From Mogibacterium sp. (GTDB lineage: Bacteria > Bacillota > Clostridia > Peptostreptococcales > Anaerovoracaceae), in NCBI GenBank assembly GCA_017434025.1, contig JAFRGC010000054.1, positions 42,789 through 106,788 on the forward strand: a stretch of DNA of 64,000 nt, read 5' to 3'. The translations under genes and the position numbers were made by a program. The stretch's first letter is position 1. Each line of letters starts with the position of its first letter. Shown one piece after another: positions 53,230 through 62,326 of the stretch. A model generated the notes under the pieces. It did not search any database. It was not told where the DNA came from and saw only the letters and a program-made list of their open reading frames with translations.

Positions 53230-53236
53230 ACTATAG

Positions 53237-53995
53237 ATGGGACTATTCAGAAGAGATAGACAGGATAAGAAAGAAGAGCGGTTTGCCGGGGACAACACTT
53301 ATGTGATCGTTGGACTCGGCAACCCGGGGGCAGAATATGAGAAGACGAGGCACAACATGGGGTTCAGAGCCCTGGATGTGCTCTCTTCTGATGCAGGGAT
53401 CGAGATCCGGAGGGCCAAATTCCACGCTTTGCTGGGACAGGGCCGGATCAAGGATGCCAAAGTCATATTGGTCAAGCCCCAGACATATATGAACAACAGC
53501 GGTATCGCCGTCAGAGAGGCGGCGATGTATTATGATGTGCCGAGCTGCAATGTCATCGTGATCTACGATGACATTGACCTGCCCGCCGCATCGATCAGGG
53601 TTCGGAAATCCGGCGGGCCGGGGACGCACAACGGCATGAAATCCGTTGTGCAGCAGCTCGGTACCCAGGACTTCCCGCGCATCAGGATCGGCGTCGGCGC
53701 GGCGCAGGGCGACGAAGATCTCGTCGACCGGGTCATAGGCAAAGTACCTAAGGAAGAACAGGCACTCCTCGACAAGGCAGCAGTCGATGCCGCCAAAGCC
53801 GCCTATGACATCGTAGCACTCGGCATCGACATGGCCATGAACCGCCATAATCATGCAGCCAAGCCGAAGAAAACGAAGAAAGAAGCAGAGCAGGCAGCAG
53901 AGTCTGCAACTGGCGATTCGGCCGGCACTGCAGATCCGCAGATTGCCGTCGATCCTGTCGGCACTGCAGCAGATAACGAACAGGGCAACGTATGA
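53237..53995 (+). CDS. pth: Peptidyl-tRNA hydrolase with C-terminal extension
   Basis: 252 residues. The Pth domain (about 20-205) has the catalytic His in GLGNPGAEYEKTRHNMGF, the conserved Asp in YDDIDLPA, and KPQTYMNNSG. It releases tRNA from stalled peptidyl-tRNA. About 45 extra C-terminal residues are low-complexity (Ala, Glu, Lys, Thr). They are unusual for bacterial Pth and probably disordered. It starts 7 bases after prs and its end overlaps mfd by 4 bases. A typical Clostridia cluster. Confidence 0.95.
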   Translation: MGLFRRDRQDKKEERFAGDNTYVIVGLGNPGAEYEKTRHNMGFRALDVLSSDAGIEIRRAKFHALLGQGRIKDAKVILVKPQTYMNNSGIAVREAAMYYDVPSCNVIVIYDDIDLPAASIRVRKSGGPGTHNGMKSVVQQLGTQDFPRIRIGVGAAQGDEDLVDRVIGKVPKEEQALLDKAAVDAAKAAYDIVALGIDMAMNRHNHAAKPKKTKKEAEQAAESATGDSAGTADPQIAVDPVGTAADNEQGNV

Positions 53996-56900
53996 TAACG
54001 AATTACACTGGCGTGAGTGGGAGCAGGACTTCGTACCTGATCTCCAGACAGCTCACTGAGACAAGTAAAGCTCTAGTGGTGGTCTCCAACGGACGTGCGG
54101 CAGCGCGTCTTGCTGAAGACCTCGCTTTTTTCTTGCCTGCAGCTGAGATTATCGTCATGCCTGAGTCAGAGGACATACAGATACTCTATGAAGCCCGGGA
54201 CAGGAGCTCCCAGATCCAGAGGATGAAGGGCATTCAGGCGCTGTGCGGCTCCGGCCCTGGATCCGGAGCCGGGAAACAGACGGCCGGCGCCGTCGTCATC
54301 GCGCCGGTCAGCGCTGTAGTCAAGCCGACCGTATCACCGGCGCGATACCGCTCTGCGATCCTGCAGGTATCCCTGGGCGAGCAGCTCGAGCCGGCAGATT
54401 TCAGAGAACTTCTGGTAGCGGGCGGTTACAACCACGCGGCTGTCACGGAATCCCCGGGCGAGTTCACCAGCAGGGGCGGCATCGTAGATGTTTTCCCGCC
54501 ATCGTTCAACAACCCGGTCAGGATCGAGTTCTTCGGTGACGAGATCGATTCGATCAGGTATTACGACCCGGATACGCAGCGATCACTCGAGAACGCGACT
54601 GCCATCACGATCGGGCCAGCTGCCGAATTCATCCCGACGAGCGAGGAGAAGAGGGCAGCGCTTGCCAGGATCCAGCGCGAGTACGACCGCAGGATCAAGA
54701 GCGCCAAGTCCCAGTATGCGGACAAGAACATCGCTGACGGCAGGATCGAGCGCCTGCAGGAGCACAAGAGCAGGGTGACAGACCTGTTCGAAGAGCAGTC
54801 CAACATCCAGATCTATTCCGATTATCTGGAATATTTTGATATCGACAAATGCTGTCTGTGGGACTACATCAGCGATACGGCGAATTCCGGCGGACAATCT
54901 GCCAATGCGCCAAAAAACGCCAATGCGCCACAATCCGGCATTGTCATTATCCGTGACCCGGCTCGTGTCGAAGAGGAACTGCCGGAATCGGTGAGCAAAG
55001 ACGATTTCCGCCGCATCTACGGATGCAGCAATTTGGCGGTTTACACGCCGTTCCCTGAGAGGATTGCCGGCCTCGACAGGCTGGACAGGATCATCAACGT
55101 CCGCAGCCGCCAGATAGCGCCATTCAACGGGCAGATCGATCTTTTTGCTGCAGAGACTGCCAAACTGGCTGGTTCTGGCTACTCGATCACCATCGTCAGC
55201 TCCACTGACGAGAAGAATGAACGCATCAGAGAATACCTCGACATCGCCGAAGTCGAGGGCAACATAACATACAGGACAGGCAGTCTGTCGTCCGGTTTTA
55301 TCGTGGAAGACGACAAGACCTGCTACATTTCGGAACAGGACATCTTCCCAGAGGGCAGGCGCAAACCTCGCAGAGACAAACGCGCCAAATCCAAGAAGAA
55401 GTCCGCCGATATGATCCAGTTCTCGGACCTCCACGCCGGCGATTACATCGTACACGAGATCCATGGTATCGGCCGGTTCGAAGGCATACGGACGATGACG
55501 GCCGACGGCATGACCCGCGACTATCTTGTGATCAGATACGCCGGTTCGGACATGCTGTACATCCCGACCGAGCAGCTGGATATCATACAGAAATATATAG
55601 GAAATTCCGGCAACGCGCCGATGCTGTCGCGGCTTTCCGGCGGTAATTGGCGGCGCACGAGAGAGCGCGCCAAGAAAGCCGTCATGGAGATCGCCGAGGA
55701 CCTCGTCAAACTCTATGCCGAGAGACAGGCAGCGGGCGGACATGCTTTTGGCGGGGACACCGTCTGGCAGGCCGAATTCGAGGCGGACTTCCCGTACGCC
55801 GAGACCGACGATCAGCTGAGGGCGATCGACGAGATCAAAGAAGACATGCAGAAACCTCTGCCGATGGACAGGCTGCTTTGCGGCGATGTCGGCTACGGCA
55901 AAACGGAAGTCGCTGCACGCGCTGTCTTCAAATGCATCTCCGAGGGCAAACAGGCTGCGATCCTCGCGCCGACGACGCTGTTGGTCAATCAGCATTACCA
56001 CACGCTCAAAGAGCGCTTCGAGAACTTCCCGTTCGAGATCGAGGAGCTCTCGAGATTCCGGTCGCCGACCGAACAGAAGAAAATCGCCAGATCGCTCAAA
56101 AACGGCAATATCGACCTCATCATCGGCACGCACCGGCTGCTGTCGGAAGACATCCGGTTCAAGGATCTCGGGCTGCTGGTGATAGACGAAGAGCAGCGTT
56201 TTGGCGTCAGACATAAGGAAAAGATCAAGCAGCTGCGCCAGAACATCGACGTCCTGACGCTCTCGGCGACACCGATCCCGAGGACGCTGAACATGTCGCT
56301 GACAGGCATCAAGGACATCAGCACGATCGACGAGCCGCCTGGCGACAGGCTTCCGGTGCACACGTACGTCACTCCGTACGAGGAGGACGTGCTGCGCAAC
56401 GCGATTGAGCGGGAACTGGCGCGCGGCGGGCAGGTTTTTGTCGTAAATAACAGGATCACCGGCCTCCACCAGATCCGCGAGACGATCCAGCGGCTGGTGC
56501 CGGACGCTGTCACGGCCATCGGGCACGGACGGATGAGCGAGGAAGCGCTCGAGAATACGATGCTGGATTTTGTCGAGGGCAGGATCAACGTGCTGATCGC
56601 CACAACGATCATCGAAAACGGCATCGACATCCCGAATGCCAACACAATGATTATCCTCAACGCGGACAAATTCGGCCTCGCCCAGCTGTACCAGCTGAGG
56701 GGCAGGGTCGGGCGCTCGCACCGGCTCGCGTACGCGTACCTGATGTACCAGCCGGACAAAGTCCTTACAGAAATCGCCAGAAAGCGCCTGACTGCCATCC
56801 GTGAGTTCACCGAATTCGGCGCGGGATTCAAGGTCGCGATGCGTGACCTCGAGCTGCGCGGCGCAGGCAACATGCTCGGCGAGGCCCAGAGCGGCCACAT

Positions 56901-57447
56901 CGAGAGCATCGGCTACGAGCTCTACTGCAAGGAGATCGACAGGGCAGTCCGCAAACTCAAGGGCGAGACTGTCACCGAGCAGAGATCAGACATCAAGATC
57001 GAGCTGGAGACTCAGGCGTCGATCCCGTCGTCATATATTGGCGATGAGACCCTGAGGCTGCAGGCTTACAAGAAAATAGCGAATATTACTGGGCAGGAAG
57101 ACGCCGAAGATCTGGCGGACGAGCTGCTCGACAGATACGGTGACGTCCCGGAGGAGACCCTCAACCTCCTCAAAGTCGCCGAGATCAGGGCTCACGCCGA
57201 GATGACCGGAGCAGTCAATATCGCCAAACGCGACAAGCGAATCATCATCCGCTTCGCTGAAGTCAACCGGTTCAACGCCTACGCAGCCGTCATGGCCAAA
57301 GCTGAATTTGGCGACCAGCTCACCATCACGAGCGGCAAAGCCACCAGCCTGGCCCTCTACACCGGCCGGTCCGTCGACCTGGGCAAACTGCTCAGCCTGA
57401 TGCGGACCATTCGCTACGCGGCAGAAACAGCAGAGCAGGCAGGGTAG
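53992..57447 (+). CDS. mfd: Transcription-repair coupling factor Mfd
   Basis: 1151 residues, normal length. The N-terminal UvrB-like part contains RYRSAILQVSLG and the UvrB-homology loop GEFTSRGGIVDVFPP. The RNA polymerase-interacting CarD-like domain has AGDYIVHEIHGIGRFEGI (about 480). The RecG-like translocase has Walker A GDVGYGKTEVAARA (about 630), DEEQRFG, SATPIPRTL and RGRVGRS. The C-terminal TRCF domain follows. Mfd removes RNA polymerase stalled at DNA damage and recruits UvrA. Starts inside the pth stop (4-base overlap). Confidence 0.97.
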   Translation: MITNYTGVSGSRTSYLISRQLTETSKALVVVSNGRAAARLAEDLAFFLPAAEIIVMPESEDIQILYEARDRSSQIQRMKGIQALCGSGPGSGAGKQTAGAVVIAPVSAVVKPTVSPARYRSAILQVSLGEQLEPADFRELLVAGGYNHAAVTESPGEFTSRGGIVDVFPPSFNNPVRIEFFGDEIDSIRYYDPDTQRSLENATAITIGPAAEFIPTSEEKRAALARIQREYDRRIKSAKSQYADKNIADGRIERLQEHKSRVTDLFEEQSNIQIYSDYLEYFDIDKCCLWDYISDTANSGGQSANAPKNANAPQSGIVIIRDPARVEEELPESVSKDDFRRIYGCSNLAVYTPFPERIAGLDRLDRIINVRSRQIAPFNGQIDLFAAETAKLAGSGYSITIVSSTDEKNERIREYLDIAEVEGNITYRTGSLSSGFIVEDDKTCYISEQDIFPEGRRKPRRDKRAKSKKKSADMIQFSDLHAGDYIVHEIHGIGRFEGIRTMTADGMTRDYLVIRYAGSDMLYIPTEQLDIIQKYIGNSGNAPMLSRLSGGNWRRTRERAKKAVMEIAEDLVKLYAERQAAGGHAFGGDTVWQAEFEADFPYAETDDQLRAIDEIKEDMQKPLPMDRLLCGDVGYGKTEVAARAVFKCISEGKQAAILAPTTLLVNQHYHTLKERFENFPFEIEELSRFRSPTEQKKIARSLKNGNIDLIIGTHRLLSEDIRFKDLGLLVIDEEQRFGVRHKEKIKQLRQNIDVLTLSATPIPRTLNMSLTGIKDISTIDEPPGDRLPVHTYVTPYEEDVLRNAIERELARGGQVFVVNNRITGLHQIRETIQRLVPDAVTAIGHGRMSEEALENTMLDFVEGRINVLIATTIIENGIDIPNANTMIILNADKFGLAQLYQLRGRVGRSHRLAYAYLMYQPDKVLTEIARKRLTAIREFTEFGAGFKVAMRDLELRGAGNMLGEAQSGHIESIGYELYCKEIDRAVRKLKGETVTEQRSDIKIELETQASIPSSYIGDETLRLQAYKKIANITGQEDAEDLADELLDRYGDVPEETLNLLKVAEIRAHAEMTGAVNIAKRDKRIIIRFAEVNRFNAYAAVMAKAEFGDQLTITSGKATSLALYTGRSVDLGKLLSLMRTIRYAAETAEQAG

Positions 57448-57480
57448 ATGCTGCGGTACGATCGCAACCTAAGCATGACG

Positions 57481-57517
57481 AAAGTGCGGCATGGCATGAT
57501 AGCCGGCCGCACTTTTT
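57481..57517 (+). terminator. Terminator after mfd
   Basis: AAAGTGCGGC and GCCGCACTTT pair around a 15-base loop and are followed by TTTT. Confidence 0.85.
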
Positions 57518-57702
57518 TATTTGCCCAAATGTGAATACTTATGCTGACGGACGCATCTTGAATTGATCCATCCGCACGAACAATATTGTGGTAGCTATAT
57601 CTTGTTCAGATTCCTGCATCGAAAAAATGATGCTGAAATATCTCTTGCTTATATGTATAATTAATTGTTGGAATCAAATGAATTCAGTATAAGGAGATCA
57701 GT

Positions 57703-59109
57703 ATGCTGTTCAGTAATATAGGACTTATTGATGAGAATTTTGGCTACCGCGAGGGCATGTACGTCGGAACGGTGGATGACAGGATCGTTTACATTGGCAC
57801 GGAAGCGCCTCCGGTCGACCCGGCTCAGGCCAGGGAAGAGGAGCTCTTCAAGATGACTGTGAGCGCCAACCCGCTTCTGGCTGGCGAGTCTTCCGGCTGC
57901 TGCGCTCACACGCTTTTGGCTGGCGAGCCGCATCCGCTCTACGGCGAGGTCTATGACGGCAAGGGCAAAGTCCTGATGCCGGCTTTCTACAACGCCCACG
58001 GCCATTCGCCAATGTGCCTGATGCGCGGTTATGGCGAAAATCTTCCTCTCGACAGATGGCTCAACGAGAAGATCTTCCCGTTCGAGGACAAACTCTACAG
58101 TGAGGCGGTCTATTGGTCCACACTGCTGACCATGGCCGAATCGATGAGATTCGGTATCGTATCGACGTCCGACATGTACTATTTTACAGATGACATGGTC
58201 AGGGCTATCGCTGTCAGCGGCATGAAATCCAACATCAGCAGGGCGGTCACCAGCTTTGGGTGCAAGCGCCTGGAAGACTGTGTCGGCTACAGGGAAATGC
58301 GCGAAGTGATCCTGATGTATGACGGTTTTGCCGACGGCAGGATCATCGTCGAGGCGAGCCCGCATGCTGAATACACCAACAGCGAGATGTTCCTGCGGGC
58401 GATCGCTGATACAGCGAAGGAATTCGATGTCCGAATTCATGTCCATGTTGCCGAGACGGAAAGCGAGACCCAGGGCTGTATCGAGCGCTATGGCAGAACG
58501 CCGGTAAAATTCCTGGCGGATTGCGGCGTATTCGACGTGCCGGCAAATGCTGCGCACTGCGTATGGCTCACGGATGAAGACCGGGATATTTTGGCGGAAA
58601 AAGGCGTTTCTGTATCCAGCAACACGATGAGCAATATGAAGCTGGCGAGCGGATTGTGCGATGTTCCGAAGCTTTATGCCAAAGGCATCAATGTGGCGAT
58701 CGGGACTGACAGTGTTGCCAGCAACAACAGCCTGAACTTCTTCGAAGAGATGAAGATGTTCGCGCTGGCAGGCAAGATCCGCGCAATGGATCCTGCAGCG
58801 ATGACTCCGGAGCAGGTGTTGTTCAGCGCTACCAGAGGCGGCGCGCTGGCGCAGGGCAGGGAAGACGTGGGCTTTGTCAAGGAAGGCTTCAAGGCCGACC
58901 TGATCGTCGTTGACGTTACCGGGCCGAACATGGTCCCGATGCACAACATGCTCAACAACCTGATCTATTCCGCCGACGGCAAGGACGTCGTGCTCACGAT
59001 GGCAGACGGCAAAGTCCTGTACCGCGACGGAAGATACATGACTCTGAATTACGAGAAGACCGTGGCCGAGGCTCAGGCAGCGACCCAGAAGATCCTCTCA
59101 ATGCTCTAA
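57703..59109 (+). CDS. Amidohydrolase of the SsnA/MtaD-like family
   Basis: 468 residues. A metal-dependent hydrolase with the first ligand motif reading NAHGHSPMCLMRG (HxH), then HVHVAETESE, NAAHCVWLTDED and the late Asp in IGTDSVASNNSLNFFEEM. Relatives deaminate S-adenosylhomocysteine, methylthioadenosine or 5'-deoxyadenosine, or are guanine deaminase-like. An insertion at about residues 58-72 contains a short repeated LLAGE unit. The start follows AAGGAG, about 10 bases upstream. It has its own -10 box (TATAAT at 57656). Confidence 0.85.
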   Translation: MLFSNIGLIDENFGYREGMYVGTVDDRIVYIGTEAPPVDPAQAREEELFKMTVSANPLLAGESSGCCAHTLLAGEPHPLYGEVYDGKGKVLMPAFYNAHGHSPMCLMRGYGENLPLDRWLNEKIFPFEDKLYSEAVYWSTLLTMAESMRFGIVSTSDMYYFTDDMVRAIAVSGMKSNISRAVTSFGCKRLEDCVGYREMREVILMYDGFADGRIIVEASPHAEYTNSEMFLRAIADTAKEFDVRIHVHVAETESETQGCIERYGRTPVKFLADCGVFDVPANAAHCVWLTDEDRDILAEKGVSVSSNTMSNMKLASGLCDVPKLYAKGINVAIGTDSVASNNSLNFFEEMKMFALAGKIRAMDPAAMTPEQVLFSATRGGALAQGREDVGFVKEGFKADLIVVDVTGPNMVPMHNMLNNLIYSADGKDVVLTMADGKVLYRDGRYMTLNYEKTVAEAQAATQKILSML

Positions 59110-59115
59110 GATATA

Positions 59116-60759
59116 ATGATGGAAGATAACAAGTTCGAAAACAACAACTCCAATTCGGCCGCTTCGGTCCTGATGAAAGGCGCGACGATCCTGGCGATCG
59201 CCGGCATCGTCAGCAAGCTGTTTGGTGCCTTCTTCCGCATCCCGCTCACCAACATGATCGGCGCGGAAGGGCAGTCTTACTATGGCGCGGCTTACCCGGT
59301 CTATCAGCTGTTCTACGTCGTCGCGACAGCAGGATTCCCGGTCGCCATCTCCAGGATGGTTTCCGAGAGGATCGCGCGTAACGACTACATTAACGCGCAC
59401 AAATCCTTTACGCTAGCCCTCAAAGCCACCACGATCATCAGCGTGATCTCGTTCATCATCTGCTTCTTCGGGGCAGGGATGCTTGCGAGATTTTACCACA
59501 ATCCGGGGGCAGAAGCCTCGATCAGAGCGATCTCGATCGCGCTCCTGTTCACCCCGTTCGTAGCTTCTCTCAGAGGCTATTTCCAGGGCCATCAGAACAT
59601 GACACCGACTGCGGTATCACAGGTCATCGAGCAGATCGTCAGAGTCTGCGTCGGCCTGGTTCTGGCGTACGCATTCTTCCGCACCAGCCTCGAGAACGCT
59701 GCGGCGGGAGCGACTTTTGGCGCATCGGCAGGCATGATCGCAGCACTGATCATCATGTTTGGCATATACAGGCGGGATTCGGCGGACAGACAAGCCAGAA
59801 TGCGCCAGTCCGTGATCCGCGAAGAGAGCGGCCGGCAACGCCTCCGGGAGCTGTTTGAGATCGTCATCCCGATCACGATCGGCTCTTCGATCATTCCGCT
59901 CATGCTGATCATAGACGCGGCAGTCGTCATGTGGAGACTCCAGGCAACCGGCTGGTCCTATGAAATGTCCAAAACCCTCTACGGTCTCATCAGCGGCTAC
60001 TGTGACCCGCTCGTCAATCTGCCGGTCGTGTTCATCGACGCGATTTGCATCAGTCTGATCCCGGCAGTCACCACTGCGTTCACGCTGCACATCAAAGAAG
60101 ACCTCGATGGGAACATCAAGACCGGTCTCAAAACCATGATGATCATCGCCGTCCCTTGTTCGGTTGGCCTGATCGCGTTGGCCAGACCGATCCTCTTGCT
60201 CCTCTATCCGAGGAAGCCGGACGAAGCGATCATGGCGGTCCCGACGCTGATGATCCTCGCAGTCGGACTCATAACACTCGCCGTAATGCGCACTTTGTCC
60301 GCAAGTCTGCAGGGCATAGGCAAAATGACTTTGCCTGTCATCAACCTGTTCATCGGCGCTGTGGTGAAAATCGCCATTACTTTCGTGCTGGTAAGCATCC
60401 CGGCGCTCAACATCAAAGGTGCCGCGATCGGTACAGTCTGTGCGTATCTGACAGCGGCGATCCTCAATTACATGGGACTCCGGAAGTACGCAGATGTGAG
60501 CCTGGACCTCAAGAACATATTCATCAGGCCGCTTCTCGCGTCGGCGATCATGGGCGTGTCGGCGATCGTATCGTATAAGGTGTTATTTGCGATTTTACAT
60601 AGCAATACTTTGGCTACAGGGCTTGCAATAATAGCCGCAGTAGTAGTATATTTTGTCATGGTTTTCGTGACGAAAACCGTCACCCGGGAGGAACTCTCGA
60701 TGGTGCCTAAGGGCGAGAAGATCTACGATCTCGCGGTCAAGCTCAGACTCGCGAAATAG
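59116..60759 (+). CDS. SpoVB/MurJ-type polysaccharide flippase
   Basis: 547 residues, about 14 membrane helices, MOP superfamily (MATE-like/MurJ/SpoVB). An N-terminal hydrophilic tail leads into GATILAIAGIVSKLFGAFFRIPLTNMIGAEG, the diagnostic segment. Such proteins flip lipid-linked sugars such as lipid II across the membrane. In Bacillus, yabM (spoVB-like) holds the same position between mfd and rqcP. No sporulation context remains here, so a wall-precursor role is more likely. It starts 7 bases after the amidohydrolase. Confidence 0.92.
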   Translation: MMEDNKFENNNSNSAASVLMKGATILAIAGIVSKLFGAFFRIPLTNMIGAEGQSYYGAAYPVYQLFYVVATAGFPVAISRMVSERIARNDYINAHKSFTLALKATTIISVISFIICFFGAGMLARFYHNPGAEASIRAISIALLFTPFVASLRGYFQGHQNMTPTAVSQVIEQIVRVCVGLVLAYAFFRTSLENAAAGATFGASAGMIAALIIMFGIYRRDSADRQARMRQSVIREESGRQRLRELFEIVIPITIGSSIIPLMLIIDAAVVMWRLQATGWSYEMSKTLYGLISGYCDPLVNLPVVFIDAICISLIPAVTTAFTLHIKEDLDGNIKTGLKTMMIIAVPCSVGLIALARPILLLLYPRKPDEAIMAVPTLMILAVGLITLAVMRTLSASLQGIGKMTLPVINLFIGAVVKIAITFVLVSIPALNIKGAAIGTVCAYLTAAILNYMGLRKYADVSLDLKNIFIRPLLASAIMGVSAIVSYKVLFAILHSNTLATGLAIIAAVVVYFVMVFVTKTVTREELSMVPKGEKIYDLAVKLRLAK

Positions 60760-60817
60760 AGATTCCTTATTTGACCTGCCGGTCAGATTGAAGCTCGCGT
60801 ATTAACAATGTAAACCC

Positions 60818-60868
60818 ATCTATTGGGTAGATAATTTATTGACATCAATTGGGTAAATAATTTATAAT
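60818..60868 (+). promoter_or_regulatory. HU promoter with 26-bp direct repeat
   Basis: TTGACA (60839-60844) and TATAAT (60863-60868) have an 18-base spacer. ATCTATTGGGTAGATAATTTAT (written in two parts: ATCTATTGGG, then TAGATAATTTAT) at 60818 is repeated as ATCAATTGGG, TAAATAATTTAT at 60844, 26 bases apart. The first copy is upstream of the -35, and the second fills the spacer. A regulator could bind both. Confidence 0.7.
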
Positions 60869-60907
60869 TTGCCCAGCAAATAGCTCATTTATTTAAGGAG
60901 GATTGAT

Positions 60908-61186
60908 ATGAATAAGGCTGAATTGGTTGCAAAGGTTGCAGACAAGACTGGATTCAAGAAGAAAGATGCAGAAGTAGCTCTGGATGCAGTTCTCGAGACA
61001 ATCGAGAAGGCACTCGTAGATGGCGACAGCGTAAGGCTGATCGGATTTGGAACCTTTGAGACAAGAAGCAGGAAGGCAAGAACAGGAAGAAACCCTCAGA
61101 AGCCGGATACAGTAATCGACATCCCAGCTTCCAAGGCTCCTGTATTCAAGGCTGGCAAGTCCCTGAAGGACGCAGTTAACAAGTAA
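60908..61186 (+). CDS. hup: HU-family DNA-binding protein
   Basis: 92 residues with [22 protein letters not shown], the [19 protein letters not shown] arm motif and [13 protein letters not shown]-like end. HU is a dimeric nucleoid protein. AAGGAGG lies before the ATG. Highly biased codon use. A terminator follows. Confidence 0.97.
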   Translation: MNKAELVAKVADKTGFKKKDAEVALDAVLETIEKALVDGDSVRLIGFGTFETRSRKARTGRNPQKPDTVIDIPASKAPVFKAGKSLKDAVNK

Positions 61187-61209
61187 TCGTACCCAGACTT
61201 GATATATCG

Positions 61210-61244
61210 GCGGATAGCATGACCGCTATCCGCTGTTTTATTTT
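61210..61244 (+). terminator. Terminator of hup
   Basis: GCGGATAGC and GCTATCCGC pair around ATGACC and are followed by TGTTTTATTTT. The loop includes an in-frame ATG, so a start for the following gene here is unlikely. Confidence 0.9.
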
Positions 61245-61256
61245 GAAACAGACGAG

Positions 61257-61314
61257 ACGAGGCGGTCCGCCGCCCCGGATCCGGACATCACAAACACGAG
61301 GCGGTCCGCCGCCC
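61257..61314 (+). repeat. Two 19-bp direct repeats with an internal palindrome upstream of rqcP
   Basis: ACGAGGCGGTCCGCCGCCC occurs at 61257-61275 and 61296-61314. The core GGCGG-TCC-GCCGCC can fold on itself. They lie 16 bases and more before the rqcP start codon and may affect its translation or transcription. Confidence 0.85.
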
Positions 61315-61329
61315 GCGCAGACAACAGAC

Positions 61330-61572
61330 ATGAGATTAGACAAATACTTAAAGAATTCACGAATCATCAAGCGCCGCACAGTTGCCAAAGAAGCCTGTGA
61401 ACAGGGCCGAGTCGAAGTCAACGGCAAAGTCGCCAAACCAGGCCTCGAACTCAAAGAAGGCGACATCATTCAGATCACCTTCGGCAGCAACGTGCTCCGG
61501 GTGCGCGTCGTGTCAATGCCGGAGACCGTCCGCAAAGACGACGCGCAGACCATGTACGAAGCACTCGACTGA
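61330..61572 (+). CDS. rqcP: RqcP/HslR-type S4 RNA-binding protein
   Basis: 80 residues, S4 domain (MRLDKYLKNSRIIKRRTVAK, then GRVEVNGKVAKPG). In Bacillus RqcP (YabO) helps RqcH add alanine tails to stalled nascent chains on the 50S subunit. The ATG at 61330 has no clear ribosome binding site. A longer reading from 61219 is rejected because it starts in the hup terminator loop. It shares its location near mfd with YabO. It closes with a 38-bp tandem-repeat region. Confidence 0.93.
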   Translation: MRLDKYLKNSRIIKRRTVAKEACEQGRVEVNGKVAKPGLELKEGDIIQITFGSNVLRVRVVSMPETVRKDDAQTMYEALD

Positions 61573-61632
61573 CACAATTGACAGTCACGATTCCATACGT
61601 AGGAAGTAGACCTCCGATCAATCAGCAGGAAT

Positions 61633-61768
61633 TCAGACATCAGACATACAGCCGTACAATCCGCCAGGCTTCAGACATCAGACAATTGCCTTAACAACCC
61701 GCTGGGCTTCAGACATCAGACATACAGCCGATCAACCCGCCGGGTTTCGGACATCAGACATACATATT
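61633..61768 (+). repeat. Tandem repeat of 38 bp, four copies
   Basis: TCAGACATCAGACA starts at 61633, 61671, 61709 and (with one change) 61747, exactly 38 bases apart. The linkers (ACAGCCG..., CCGC.GGG.TT type) are similar too. It lies in the rqcP 3' region before the terminator; no frame is conserved. Unit variation suggests an older repeat. Confidence 0.9.
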
Positions 61769-61769
61769 C

Positions 61770-61795
61770 GGGATGAAGAAATTCATCCCTTTTTT
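61770..61795 (+). terminator. Terminator after rqcP
   Basis: GGGATGAA and TTCATCCC form an 8-bp stem around GAAA, followed by six T residues. Between it and the small gene at 62047 I see no other feature. Confidence 0.9.
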
Positions 61796-62046
61796 AATTC
61801 TCCGAATCCGGCAAAACTGGCACCCACAACAGCCCATGCACTGACCCATACACAACATTTGCGCGCAACCTATGCATTAGATCGGAATCCACCCGAAATA
61901 CGAAGAAGTTTTGCCTGCAAAAAGTGTGCTGAACCCGACCCGCCTCCCGCGCCATAATTCCAGCATGAAGAACAGCACCAGATCACATGAAATGATCTAC
62001 ACCACAGGAACACTTTGGCAGCAAAACCGTTTGGGAGGGCAGAGAC

Positions 62047-62253
62047 ATGGGCGGCACTGAAGAAAGACAGAGCAGACTGGATTATACAAGTGAAAATTGG
62101 GAGCGCCTGATGCTGAGACTCTCCGCCGGAACCATCCAAGTCGACCGGCTCATCGAGATCGTGATCGCAGACATCGCATACAAGAGCAAAACCAGAACCG
62201 AAGCCCGCATGGCAGCCGTCGCAAAGAAGCAAGCCATGGAAGAAAGCGCTTGA
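62047..62253 (+). CDS. Small hypothetical protein
   Basis: 68 residues, amphipathic helical, basic C-terminus (KSKTRTEARMAAVAKKQAME). The ATG is preceded by TGGGAGGGC, a good ribosome binding site. No recognised family, and an antisense frame of similar length exists, so coding status rests on the binding site. Located between rqcP and repeat array 3. Confidence 0.45.
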   Translation: MGGTEERQSRLDYTSENWERLMLRLSAGTIQVDRLIEIVIADIAYKSKTRTEARMAAVAKKQAMEESA

Positions 62254-62326
62254 AAACATGCAGTTAATAGGAAGCAGGCAAAGTATAAGAACAGCATCGG
62301 CTCAGATCAACGCATGAAGGCTCCTA

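Noticed and set aside
54583-56898. 771-residue open frame on the minus strand opposite mfd
   Set aside because: mfd on the plus strand has complete motifs and domain order. The antisense frame lacks family similarity and arises from its codon use.
61219-61329. Earlier start for rqcP giving a Gly/Pro-rich N-terminal extension
   Set aside because: The ATG lies in the loop of the hup terminator and the extension is made of two 19-bp direct repeats. The S4 domain begins exactly at 61330.
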